Below are positions 47,878 to 59,445 of a stretch of 64,000 nucleotides of DNA, piece after piece. How positions within the stretch are numbered: position 1 is the first letter of the stretch; each line of letters starts with the position of its first letter. The translations under genes were made by a program, and so were the position numbers. Where the stretch lies: contig OY987264.1 of the NCBI GenBank assembly GCA_963920665.1, positions 22,734,906-22,798,905 of the forward strand, written 5' to 3'. This DNA comes from Straminergon stramineum (taxonomy: Eukaryota; Streptophyta; Bryopsida; Hypnales; Calliergonaceae). The notes under the pieces were generated by a model. It saw only the letters and a program-made list of their open reading frames with translations, made no database searches and was not told where the DNA came from.

Positions 47878-48290
47878 TTAACCCCTAATAGACCAAGGGA
47901 GTTTTTAAGAGTAATTGTCAAAAATTGCCAATTTTTAGTACATTGATTGAGATTCAAGACAACTTTATTCGACATCAATCATACAAAAGTATTGTGGACC
48001 ATTATGAAAAAAATGTGGAAAATATTCCAATCCATTTGACCATGTGGATTGGAAGTTTGTAACATTTGAAGTGAGAAAAAGAACTTCTTTCTATACCTTT
48101 GAGACAAGGTTAGTTGACTTTGAGTCCTCTTGGGGTAAATTTTTTGCTATGCACAATATAGAGACTCTACACTATTGAATACTACATTTTGTTGGATACA
48201 TACATGCAAAATTTTAAAAATATGAGAATTATAGTTCATAGCAAGAAAGTGGTTGGTTTTATAGCGTTTTGTCCCAAACAGGGATTTTAA
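47878..48290 (-). repeat. Family B/C-related fragment
   Basis: Opens TTAACCCCTAATAGACCAAGG, then follows the B pattern in reverse (AAAATGTGGAAAATATTCC, AACATTTGAAGTGAG). The far end was not found. Confidence 0.5.
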
Positions 48291-51200
48291 TGCATACATT
48301 AAATTTAATTTAGTTCTATGGATAATTCCACCATTTCTAGAAAAAATATAACAAAATTAGAAAAAATAGACACTCCTAAAATTTCTTTATTAAAGCAAAA
48401 AAATAATAGATAATAAAAATAAAAATTACTTCGCAAAAGAGAGCGCCATCAAACTAGAAGTACTAGATGTACTAGGAGGGAAAACTCTCATATCAATTTT
48501 GGTCTATTGATCATATTGTAGATTTGTTGTACTATCAACAAGTATCTTTCATGAGTACTACACAGTCTTAGAAGGGTTGCTAACATGTGAGTCTAAGATC
48601 TTGAGCCCATGAGCCTAGGTGTCTAGGCATCAATGTTATAGGATACAGATGTTGTAGATAGATACGTTATGTATACCTTCCATGTTTATAAGGTATGTTA
48701 GACACCTTCATTGGTTGTATGTCATGTGCTTATATCTAGACTCACATGCTAACATTGTTGTAGTTTTAGTTGTACCCACTAGTACTATATTCCAGTTTTT
48801 CGTAGAAAAGCCATATATCAAGATTTTCATATGTAATAAATTTACAATAGTTGAAAAAACACACCAAAAATTGTCAATTTATGAAGATTTGATGGTGATA
48901 AGATTTTGGCACCAAAGATAGAGCTTGAAACCATCTTCAATGTTTAGAAGTGTATATGCTAGGGTGCCCTATTTGCACAAATGTGGACATTTGTGCAATT
49001 TGATTGATGGCCCAAAATTCAATTTTATTGGGTTCATGCTTCAAAAGTTATAGTAGATGACAAGTTTGTCACACTAGCTACGTATTACATAAAAAAGACC
49101 ATTGTTTCTTGCATTAGAGGAGAATTGAGGCATGTAGAGGGCTGTTTCAAGCTCGTTCCCAAGAGCGCTCCCTTGAGCAATTGTTGAAGTTCCCAGTTCT
49201 GAAGACTCATTGTGACTTCCAGACTGCTTCACAGTGATTGGCGGTCCAAAGGCTGGGTTTGCCACAGTGTAACATTCCCACCAGTTATTCCTTTAGTGCG
49301 CTCATTTCCCTTATAGTAGCGCCACCTACTATTTCACTTATGTCTTAATTTACTACGAATGTTACTACCAGTTGTAAGTGAATCCTAAGGTGATGCCTAT
49401 ATTGTGATTTTCATGCACAGTCTATGGTGCCCAAGTGTCCTCTCCTATGGCACTCCAGTTTCAAGAGAGAGGTTGGTAATTGGACTGAGGAGGTTCATAG
49501 ACAGTGTTCCCGGTCTGTACGAAAAACCGGGGGAAGATTTCCCGATATTAGCCATTCTCCTATTGCTTGAGCTGGCAGTTTCTCAACCACGTAGGATTCG
49601 TTCCCATAGTCGCTGCCAACAAGGATGTCATGACGGGAACATCTTGGGAACTTGCAGCCCTCCAATGGCCTCACTTCTCCTCTAATGCAATCACCCTTAT
49701 CTTACTTTAAATCATCCTAAAATACAAGGAGGTCATATAAACTAACAATACAATAGTATTTATTTTTTTGATGATTTCTTATGTAATGAGGCAATTTATC
49801 TAATTTGAAATACAAATGGTGAGAATTTACAAACAATACAACAATCAACAAATCCCTCCAAGAAACATCTAGCCAATTCATTTCTATACAATGAAAACAT
49901 CTAAGGATATATGAATTGAAGACAAATCTTGCTTAGAATTGTAGGTGCCACAAAGATTTTGAAATCCAATTTTGAGCACCTTTTGTAGGACCTACCCAAA
50001 ATGTCCTTTTACATATTAAGTCTATTCGTAACATTTTTCAACTTAGTTGAATGATTTTGAAGCTCAAACGAAAGAAGCAAAGTAGTCAATCTTGAGTTTG
50101 CCTATGTTTTAAATTCAAAAAATAAGTTTCTAAGGTTAAAGAGAGTGACTTTTGCAAGTTTGAAATATTTATCCCTAAAGGATGAAAGTATCCACTTTGG
50201 AGTTTATGAGAACTAGGATATGCTATTAATGTTGACTTCATAATTTAGAATATTTTCATGAAGTTTTTAGAATGTATTACAATCATATGAATCTACATGT
50301 GAAACTTTGTTTAAGGGCATTCCAAAAAATATTGCAAAAATTAGAAGTTTTTAAATTTTCATTTCAAATTGGGTAGCTAAAATTATATTCTAAGAAAATA
50401 TTAAATAATTTTAGTGGAATATGTAGATCAATACCTTCTCAAAGACATTTGAACCATTCAATTCCAAATAATGAGGTGAAAGCTATGAGCAATTTTATTA
50501 TGCAAGCAATGTAGGTAGAAAAAACATAAAGAGTCATTTTTTGAAATAAATTTTGAAATTTTTCAAAGAAAAAAAGATACCAATTTTTACTAGAACATTC
50601 TCACCATTGGAATTAATAATTCTCAATTTCTTTTAAAATTTATTAGAGGTTTGGTTTTTTGTTTCATTCAATACTACCTTTCATTTTATAAGTTGTTTGG
50701 ATGTTCATGAAAGTTTTTTTGGTTAAATTTTTTTTCATATTTTTTCAATCCATTTTATAGCATAATGACTAAAATACACAAGTTTTAGGACATACATGTT
50801 TTTCCAAGAAAATGTTAAAAGAAAAAACTTTACTATTTGGAAGGACTAAAAAAGCCTACATTTTGAAGTTAAAGCATATTGTATTTGCAATCCTTAGTGG
50901 GGTTATTCACTCTCAAATTTTGGAAGGATATACTTGAACAAATTTACTAAAGGATTCTACTACAGGATTCATTAAAATAGAAATAGATGAAAATTTTAGC
51001 CTTGCTTTAGAGACAAGGATTTTGAAGCTATTTTTGGCCTTTGAACATCAAAGAATTTTAGGGTTGAAATTAAGTTGGAAAAAGATAAGAGCAAAAAGTC
51101 AACAATTGTCTATATGATGATTTAATATATGCCATATGAGAAAAAATAGCTAAAAACTCTAATGACTCCCAACAACATCCTTGACTACGTGTTGGATGAT

Positions 51201-51695
51201 GTAATGTATTTTCAAACTAGATATGCTCAAACTTCCACTAGGATAGATCGGGGATGTTGAATGCTTGAAAATTACCCTTCACCCAAAATTCTTTGAAGAG
51301 GCTTAAAAAATTGTATATTATATCAATAGAAAGGATAAACAAAACTCTAAATGAGTCATTTAATATTATATATATAAAGAAGGTCCAATTAATTTATATA
51401 TTTTTTTGTATATTATTATCTTTAGTTGAAGCACACATATATTAATGAATAACCACTACTTTCCTATCCCCTTAGAAACACTAGGCAATCAACCACAAAG
51501 TTGCTCAAAAACTTAGGTCTAGTTAGAAGAATAACAAAATGAAGATAAATAAAGGATCCTTCTAGACAAGTTTGTCAAATATATGTACAAGAAGCGTTAG
51601 AACCTCCCCAAATTAATTGTGAGACCTTAAATGGGCACTTTATAGACATCCTACCTTACCTACTCAAATACACCAAATGATGCAAAGTAATCATA
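48291..51695. other. Mostly AT-rich DNA with one GC-richer island
   Basis: The island at about 49060-49690 contains frames 49074-49265 (minus) and 49404-49685 (plus) with no recognised family. The rest shows no gene or repeat pair. Confidence 0.35.
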
Positions 51696-51925
51696 TTAAC
51701 CCTTAAAAGTCAAATTGGTGACCGTAGAAATCATTGCTTTTGGAATCGTGTGACATCTTCTACTTTAAAAGAATCAAAAATATTCATTGGAAGTCAAACT
51801 ACTGTAGAAGACCTCCCCTTTCCACACAAAATTCCAAAGATGAATAGTTGCACTTTTGTCCCACACAGAAAGATACTTTGCCATCCATAGGACACAAAAT
51901 GTCCGTGTCAACGTTTACACGTTAA
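51696..51925. mobile_element. Family A element, copy 5
   Basis: Runs from TTAACCCTTAAAAGTC to a decayed ACACGTTAA, 230 bp. Shares GTGACCGTAGAAATCATTG, AAGTCAAACTACTGTAGAAG and AAAGATGAATAGTTGCA with the other copies. Confidence 0.7.
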
Positions 51926-52150
51926 GCAAATTAAGCTCACTCTTGCCAGGTACCCGGCATCTCTGAAGTTGTCTCCTATAACCCTGCAGACAGAGTCTCA
52001 GTCTGTCAGGTTCTCAGCAGCACCTAGTACACAGACAGGCTATCAATCATTCCGGTTCTCAACAACAAAATGCAGTCCAAGTGGTGAGACTCCATGCAGC
52101 CGTGCAGGGTATCAATTCGAAAGCCCTGTGGATTCTTTTTTTGAAAGAAA

Positions 52151-52191
52151 AAGATAAAGTAAAAGCCAATTGCAGGCTTTTACTTTATCTT
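52151..52191. repeat. Perfect 17-bp hairpin
   Basis: AAGATAAAGTAAAAGCC at 52151-52167 and GGCTTTTACTTTATCTT at 52175-52191 are exact complements around a 7-base loop. It lies in a unique, moderate-GC stretch (51940-52300), followed by a T-rich tract at about 52310-52360. Function unknown. Confidence 0.75.
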
Positions 52192-52467
52192 GAACAGCAA
52201 GCATGAACAGCTGCCTTGCAAGTTGCAGCAGAAGGTCGGTGCCAGGCAGAGTTCATAAGCTTATCATAACAGGAAATGCGTAGGTCAGTAGCCAACGTTT
52301 CCTTTTCCTTTTTTTTTTTTTTTTTTTCCTTTTTTTTTTTTTCTTTTTTTCTTTTTCTTTTGAGCAAATGAGAGAATTTTCATTGCAAGAAAGAACTAAA
52401 TTTGGCAAATATGATTTGGAAAAATGCTCAGAAATTGAAAGGTTCCTTTCTTCCCTGAAAATTTTTC

Positions 52468-52968
52468 TAACCCCTAAACTTATTTCATGTTAGAGGCCCA
52501 AAAATTGCTTCAAACTACTAGTCTTTAGAGCAAGGTTAGAAATCTTCATCTATATTTATTTTTTAACAAATTCAATAGTAGGATCCCTTAGTCAATTCAA
52601 TAGTAGGATCAATTCAACAATAGGATCCCTTAGTCAATTGAGTGATATTTTTTTTCATCAATGTGTTTTTATGTTGATTTTGAATCACTTTCTAATTTAA
52701 AGTTTCTTCATTTGAGTAGATTTAGAAATCAAATTTCACCTCCAAATGTGTTTTTAGGAAAATTTCAACATCATTTTTCAACACTAAAACATTGTAATCT
52801 TTCAATCCATGCCGTCAAATGACACCAAATTTGATGCACGTCATCTTCAACAAGTGTACTACAAGATTGTATGGTTGAGATCTCTATAACTCACTGAAAA
52901 TTATATCTATAAGAGTTAAAAAAAATGTTGTTTTTAACCTGTTCACGCCTTTGGCGGTGAGAGGTTAA
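52468..52968. repeat. Degenerate TTAACCC-type element
   Basis: Begins CTAACCCCTAAAC and ends GAGAGGTTAA. The interior keeps the B/C string ATTGTAATCTTTCAATCCAT. A local tandem duplication of CAATAGTAGGATCCCTTAG lies at about 52570-52640. Confidence 0.45.
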
Positions 52969-53537
52969 CTTGTTAGAATACACCCTCCTGAAATTTCAGA
53001 ATAAGAAAGTTAATCCTCAAAGGACCGAGGCACATTTTAGGTAGAAATTGAGAAAAACTGCCACTTTTTAGGGCAATGAAAAAAAAATGAAAAAAAAGTT
53101 TATTTTTCAAAATTCAACTGTAAAAATTTGTACTAGACTACTATGGGAATGTGTGGAAAAAATTTCAGAAACTTTGACCGTAAGTATTGAAAGATTATAA
53201 CATTTGAAGTTAGGAGAAAAAGGTTTTTTTCAACCTTGCCTGGCAGGGCCAGCAGCCTTTAACTCCTCCTAAAGTGAGATTTTTACACTAGACATGGTGG
53301 TTTTTTTTGACATTTGGATCTGGTATCATATAAGTTACATACCTAAAAAATTTCAAAAGTAGAAGAGGTATTTTGCACATGTTGCCCGAAGCTACTTGAG
53401 CTGCCTGAAAAGTTTAGGGCAGCATAACTTTTGATCCAGGCACCTAATCGAAAAAAAAATTACATTCTCACTTAGGGGGTGTATGTTTACACTTTGTATC
53501 AAAATTTGAAGAACATTTATTATAGAATGACTTCATA

Positions 53538-53650
53538 GGCAATTTCGTTAAAATGGCGGTATTATTCCACCATTTTGATGGAATGTCATGCAATTCCTAA
53601 CATATTCTACACCATTTTATTGTAATACCGCCATTTTAATGAAATTGCCT
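53538..53650. mobile_element. MITE with Mutator-like target duplication inside family B copy 3
   Basis: Ends GGCAATTTCGTTAAAATGGC and GCCATTTTAATGAAATTGCC are inverted. Flanks GACTTCATA (53529-53537) and ATCTTCATA (53651-53659) agree in 7 of 9 positions. The uninterrupted site is visible in family B copies 1 and 2 near ATGAAGT. Confidence 0.75.
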
Positions 53651-53709
53651 ATCTTCATATTCACCTACCCAAGATTAGTTGCATATGTTCAACGGTCATT
53701 CGGTCCTTT

Positions 53710-54095
53710 CATTAGAGAAAGTTTGGACTCTCCGAAGGGCTGCTAGGGTTTGACAAACCAGTCTATTTCTGGAGCCTATTGAAGCTATTCAAGAGAGGGA
53801 ATTTTCTGACAAAACAAAGATTCACCTTGTGTGAATATTGGGAGTTCCAAAAGTATATTTCAGTTTTTTATTCCACAATTGTCAAAGGGAGGTGCTTCGG
53901 GGGTGCTTTCAAATATCAAAACAACACTTGTTACAACCCTAACTAATAGTACTTGACAGTGAATGCTCTGACATTTGGAAGTGACGAAGTATAGAAATCG
54001 AGGAAAAATTCTTCAAACAAAATAAATGTAATACAGTGAGGGTTCCTACCGGCACTTCTTGGTAGCCCTCCGAAGAGTCCAAACTTTCTCTAATG
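53710..54095. mobile_element. Family E TIR element
   Basis: CATTAGAGAAAGTTTGGACT at the left mirrors AGTCCAAACTTTCTCTAATG at the right, and the match continues for about 30 bp in total. On the right the end runs on into AGGGGTTAA, so the full terminus may be TTAACCCCTCATTAGAG. On the left it is joined directly to the end of family B. Confidence 0.75.
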
Positions 54096-54194
54096 AGGGG
54101 TTAACCCTATCAATTGCAAGATTAGATTCCAATAAGAAGTATTTTCACCTCTTCCCAAATAAAAAAATTCAAATTTTTTTTATTTGATCTTGAC

Positions 54195-54624
54195 CTAACC
54201 AATTCTAGTCAATTTGTTGCCCAATTCTGTCATCCTAATTTTGACCCCAATTTTGTCCCTCCAAACATCCAAATCTGATATTTTTTGACAAAATCATTGC
54301 CAATTATATTAATGTCAAGTTGCCAACAAGGGGTAACATGCCAATCTTTTATTGTTGATTACTAAGTACCATTGCATAAATGGAAAGGCAGTGATGGATT
54401 ATTTATAGGATATTCATGACTCTATTCTACGAATGGTTTTGTAATTTTAGGTTCAACCACTTCAGAAATTCACATAAATCATAATTTTAATCGGAAAATG
54501 ATATTTCTACTTAGGTTTGATTCATGAAACAAGGGCACACCTTTGAAAAATATATTCCTCTCTTGGAGTTGGCCCCAAGATATTCAAATTGTCAATCATG
54601 GTGGTAATAGGCTTGTCTACATTA
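54195..54624 (-). mobile_element. Family H element, copy 3
   Basis: Reverse orientation. Shares TTGACCCCAATTTTG, TAATCGGAAAATGATA-like and GTGGTAATAGGCTTGTCTAC with copies 1 and 2. The 54195 end is decayed. Confidence 0.6.
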
Positions 54625-55631
54625 CATGCATCCATAATCACCACTTGGAATGTACTAATAGAAATAGAGAGAGAAAACATTAGAGGTAGTCATAGTTCCT
54701 CCATTGTCTTGGATTTCTGTGGAGAATGAGGACGTACCAGTTCCAAATTGGTTCTCCGCATGTGTGTGAAAAGGGGATATTTTTCTTTGGAGAAGTTTTC
54801 TCCACGCCCATTCTTCTCCTACAAAGGTGAAGAATAGACATGAAGAAAACTTCTCCAAAGAAGAATATTCTATTTCGGACTATGCTATGGCTCCCCATTG
54901 GCTCCCCATTGATTCTTCACATCTCATCCTCTAAACAAATAAGGGGTGTCACACTTCCTTCACCCACTAATGCTTCCCATTCATTTGGTTCCTATTACTT
55001 CTAATTCTCCCCAGAAAATTTTGATGGTGGAGGAACTACTGTGACTACCCCTATTCATTTGCAAAGTGACAATTATGGGCGCACAAAACTTGTTGAGCAA
55101 GCATCATGTCACGTCATTCAACAAACGGACGGTCCGTTTTCTTTTTCCATTTTCTTCAAGCACCAATTGAGCGGTGACTGTCCTATCAATTGCAGAGACT
55201 GAAGAAATTAAAGAGTACCTTACACTAGTTGCCAGTTCCGGAGAAAGATCGATTGTTGCCAAAACTGTTGCCTATCATTGGTCAAGCTTGTTTTGTTTTG
55301 TCTCGCCAACAAATAAGTCAAACTTAAGTTATGATATCCACGGAGCTTATCATTCAGTCCTCTGCACTGCTGCAGTCTGTGCGTTGCTCATGCGTTTGTT
55401 GCAGAACCTGCAAGGCTTTCTAACTTTAAACTTACAGCTAGCTTTTGTTTCATCTGTGTCAAACAAAACCAAAAAACACGAAACAAAACTTACAGCCTCA
55501 TGATCAGTCTGCAGTAAGTTCATGATGCGGAACAGCCCATCTCTACCCTTAGTGCAATACTCGAAGAACACAGTGAATTATCAATGGCCCTCTTTAAACT
55601 AGAGAGTACGTAGAAACTGGGAGACTGCTAG
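54625..55631. other. Intergenic DNA, moderate GC from about 55040
   Basis: The plus-strand frame 55174-55503 (109 aa) shows no domain I recognise. No gene was supported. Confidence 0.35.
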
Positions 55632-55799
55632 TTCGCAGCCAGTGAGAATTACTTCGCAGGTAATGAGAGCTGCTTCGGAGGCAACGAGAAGTGCTTCGCA
55701 GGTAATGAGAGGTGCTTCGCAGGTAATGAGAGGTGCTTCGGAGACAACGAGAAGTGCTTCGCAGGCAATGAGAGGTGCTTCGTAGGCAATGAGAACTAC
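55632..55799 (+). repeat. Minisatellite, eight exact-length 21-bp units
   Basis: Units start with TTCG at 55632, 55653, 55674, 55695, 55716, 55737, 55758 and 55779, typified by TTCGCAGGTAATGAGAGGTGC. Units 3 and 6 share a variant (GGAG then CAACGAGAAG), so a 63-bp higher-order repeat is superimposed. In the plus frame this reads as ASQVMRG-like heptads until a TAG in the last unit; the minus frame is open throughout. Confidence 0.9.
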
Positions 55800-56026
55800 A
55801 GGAGATAGCTCGAAAACAGTTCGGGCATTAAGAACCACCCTTATAGAAGTGCCAGAAATAGCGCAGAGGGTTGTTCATAGGGAAGAAACTTTGTGTGGTG
55901 ATAAACTATGGTCCTATATGCATGATTTTAGAGTTCTCTTTAGGTGAAAGGAGTGACTAGAAGGTGTGCTCTTCAATCATAAATGAATTCTTAACTACGA
56001 TACTTTGAGCTAAATCTGAACTGTTG
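55800..56026. other. Flank of the minisatellite
   Basis: The plus frame after the TAG continues open to about 55950 but without a known motif. Confidence 0.3.
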
Positions 56027-56961
56027 TTAACCCCTAAAGGACCAAGGTGTTTTATTTGGCAATATAAATTTTTTGGGCAGATACGTGTGACTAGAGATTT
56101 TCATGTTTTGGGCCCAAACTTTAATAGAAGGTGTGGACAAGGAATATCTTTCATATGCACTAAATTTCAAGGCATTTGGAAATATGAGTCAAAAGTTATG
56201 GCCTAATATGTAGTTTGTTTCTCAACTCGGGCAGTCTAGGTAGATCTGAAAAAATCCTTTTTTTTCAAAAATAAAAAATTTGAAATTGGTTTTCTAGATT
56301 TATATACACATAGAAATCTTTGAATCATTCCATTTTAATCAATGAATCAAAAGTTATGAGATCTTTTAGTTTGTGGGCAAGTATGGATTCTCTACTCTAA
56401 AATAAACTTTGAAGTCCTTTATTTAACTCAATTTTCAATATTTTTTGAAAAAAATAAAAACTTTAGATGTAGATTGTTTATCACAACATTTCAACCATTG
56501 GGATTAGTATTTTTCAATTCCTTTAATTAATTTTTAACAATTTAGTATTTTGAATCATTCTCTACATCTTTCTACTTACTATTTTTTTCCTATATGTTGC
56601 ATAATTCCAAATGATCTGGAAATTTTCAAGCATGTAGCCAACTTGCATTGAAAAATGAATCTAAAGAAGCACCACCATTTTGGACATTTTTTCATACAAA
56701 TGTGACCTTGTGAAGTGCAATTGCCCGTTTTTTCACATGATCTAAAAAAGGATTTTTGTCACTTCAAATGTCAATATCTTGCAATCTACATAGTGAAATT
56801 TTTTAAATTTTTTTCCACATCTTCTCAATCTAGTGTAATACAAGATCCTACAGTTACATGTGCCCAAAAATAATATTTTTCAGACATTTGGTACTTGTAT
56901 TAAAAATGGCAATTTTTGAGGGCTTTTGGTGATAACATAGTCAAGGAACTTTAGGGGTTAA
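56027..56961 (+). mobile_element. Family C element
   Basis: 935 bp from TTAACCCCTAAAGGACCAAGG to AAGGAACTTTAGGGGTTAA. The last 250 bp are recognisably related to family B (CACTTCAAATGTCAATATCTTG, then TTTTTTTCCACATCTTCTC), the rest differs. Long enough to have held a gene, but no transposase-like frame remains. Confidence 0.7.
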
Positions 56962-58208
56962 TGGAGTGCAATAAAATCTTATTAATAGTGGAGAGTGAAT
57001 TGTGAAGTAATGACTCATCAACCTTTTTTGTGGGGAGTGTAGACATGTCCATGGTATCATTTTTGACATCAAGTGGACATATTAAGGATTCACAAGAACA
57101 ACCTAAGCATCATATTTATCACTTTGTGGATTCACTTGTTTTATTGAAAGCCATGTTTTCATTGATTACTAGTGGAATCTATGAGCATAAGTAGCAACCT
57201 ACACCCCTTCCACTTTGAATAATCATTTCGAATTTATGCACAATCATAAATTTTTGATAAAAATTGTCACTAATGTGTTCTTCATTTTTCTTACTACCAA
57301 AAAGTTGAGATAAATATTTTCAATTATAGATTTCTTCACAAAGGGTTGTTTTTCCTTAGATGGACGCTTTCTAAGCCTTCTACCTTACTTATTAGTTCTC
57401 AACCAATGGCAATAATTACTTCTATGCCAATGAGAGCTACTTCATACTATTTGTAGCCAATGAGAATGAGAACTAAGGTAGATGTGCCCATTCCCATCCC
57501 TACTAACCGAATTCATTCATCTTGTAACAATGGAGTGCATTCTAGAAAGAATATGTGCACAACTCATACATGAGGGAGGAATTTTTGAAGGGACGGGAAT
57601 GGGTGCATCTATCTTACTTCTGTAATTAGTTACTATGAGAGCTTTGAAAATGGAAAAGGCTAAGGAATGGAATTCAACACTCAAAATTTGAAGTCCAAGA
57701 AAAGGTTCGAGAGAATGATGTGGATGCCATTGAACTTTTACTCTTATGGGGGAAAAAATATATAGAATTTGAGTCCCTTCATACTGTAGTCAAGCCCATC
57801 TTGAGAGGTGAGTGGATATGACTACAATTTTGAAATCCTTGAACCCAAAAGGCTCACCTCATCCTCTCTTACTTTCAGATTGGCTACGTACTAACCTTCA
57901 AAAGCCAATCTTTCAATAACATCTTTGTGGGCAAAATAAGATATCTTTTGGTAAGGTAACTATTCTTACCTCAACAATCATACACTCATTTGGTAAACTC
58001 AATGCAATATTTCAATATTTTTCCTGTGAAGGCTTTCCATTTGTATGTGACAAATACACTTTTTCAATTTTCACTTGATTTTGTGTTGCTTATAAGCCCA
58101 TCATCTTTTGCAAGCCTTTGAAGAAGTAAAATGGAAAACAACATAATGATCACCATACTCATCAACCATCCAACTATCTTGATGAAATGAATATGTATAT
58201 TCTTCAAT
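56962..58208. other. AT-rich intergenic DNA
   Basis: At about 57410-57475 the strings GCCAATGAGAGCTACTTC and GTAGCCAATGAGAATGAGAAC resemble degenerate units of the 55632-55799 minisatellite. Nothing else was supported. Confidence 0.35.
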
Positions 58209-58464
58209 TAAGGCCATATTTGTTATATTGAGACTTTTCATAGATTTTGAGACAAAATGCTAGTTATTGAAAAATTCATTTAAAAAAATAGTCATTGAAA
58301 CCCAAAATAAATAATGCTCATATAGTGTCCTATAATGAAATTCTAAAAGTTGGTATTGTTACCTATTTAAAAAAAATTCTAATAAAGAGATAAAGCAGTT
58401 TATCTTTGAGTGGAAGATAAAAATGAGACTACAAAAAGTCTCAATATAATGAATATGGCCTTAA
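58209..58464. mobile_element. TIR element ending TTAAGGCCATA
   Basis: Left end TTAAGGCCATATTTGTTATA and right end TATAATGAATATGGCCTTAA are inverted, with the match extending to GAGACTTTT and AAAGTCTC. 256 bp, AT-rich and non-coding. Confidence 0.7.
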
Positions 58465-59210
58465 TTCTATGTAAGGTAGGAGGTCTATAAAAACAATCAA
58501 ACAAGCTATAAAAGCATTCTCTAACACATAGGTACAAATTGCTTTCTTCAATGTATTACATTAATGTACCAACAACAAACATACTAGGGGGTCAACGCTT
58601 TTAGAATTGCGTATGGTTCCATCTTTAAAATTCATAATTAATTCCTTGAAGGTCCAAAAAATATGAAATGATGGATTAGATGCCAATTCCATTTGTCTTT
58701 CAAGAAAAATTTACTCCTTTTGCCAAGTAGTCAATGCCCCCAAAATCACAAAGTAGTTGGTACATGATGGCTTTATGGACCTCCTACCTTAAACAATGAA
58801 AGTCATTCATTGTCCATGTCCTAATAGGCTGAAACATTTATGTAAGGTGGGTACACCCTAAATTGCACCTTGCCTAAAATTTCCATCATCACTATTTGTA
58901 CATCTTCAAAACCAATATTTAAGTAACTGGAAGGAATAGTTTTAAAACATCTACCAAAAAACACTTTGACCCTTCATAACTTTTGCATACGGTATCCACA
59001 TGTCACGTTCATTGGTATGTTGAAACTTCCTTTCACTTTTGCCAACAAGAAAATCAATGAAAATTTGGCCAATCTAATAATAGTAACTAGGCAACAATAG
59101 CAAAAGTGGCGGTTTGTGGGGTATCCACCTTATTAACAACGCTTGCAAGGATCCTATCAGCCGCTTTACCTATAGTGAGAATTACAAAGAGGGATTTAGT
59201 CATTAGGGGA
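58465..59210. other. AT-rich intergenic DNA
   Basis: Nothing supportable was seen. Confidence 0.4.
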
Positions 59211-59445
59211 GATTTGAGGCCTTTACAGGACTGCGAGCTCCCAAGTTGCAGGGAACACAGGAACTACGCCACTTTTACAGTCTGATGTAGTTGAAACCAT
59301 GCCTCGTCAAAAAAAAATGATTTTTTAAAAAATCAACTTCTTTTGCATTTTTTTTGAAAGCAATTAGTCATTCCTGGACAATACAGGAAACAGACAGGGG
59401 AACAACCCTGAAATGGCCCTCCCATGCCCCAAATCTCCCCTAATG
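59211..59445. mobile_element. Family F element, copy 3
   Basis: Ends CATTAGGGGAGATTTGAGGC and CCCCAAATCTCCCCTAATG are inverted. Shares CTGTTTCCTG-like and GAACA strings with the other copies, including the GGAACA...CCTGAAA portion near its right end. Confidence 0.7.

Larger units (their letters stand above)
53010..54104 (-). mobile_element. Family B element, copy 3, with nested insertions
   Basis: In reverse orientation to copies 1 and 2: starts TTAATCCTCAAAGGACCGAGG, runs through the same interior, and reaches TCATTCGGTCCTTT at 53708. It carries a Mutator-like MITE at 53538-53650, and its end is joined to another TIR element (53710-54095) before AGGGGTTAA at 54096-54104. Confidence 0.8.

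Noticed and set aside
49074..49685. Possible retroelement or gene island
   Set aside because: GC-richer, but no reverse transcriptase, integrase, gag or other family motif could be seen on either strand.
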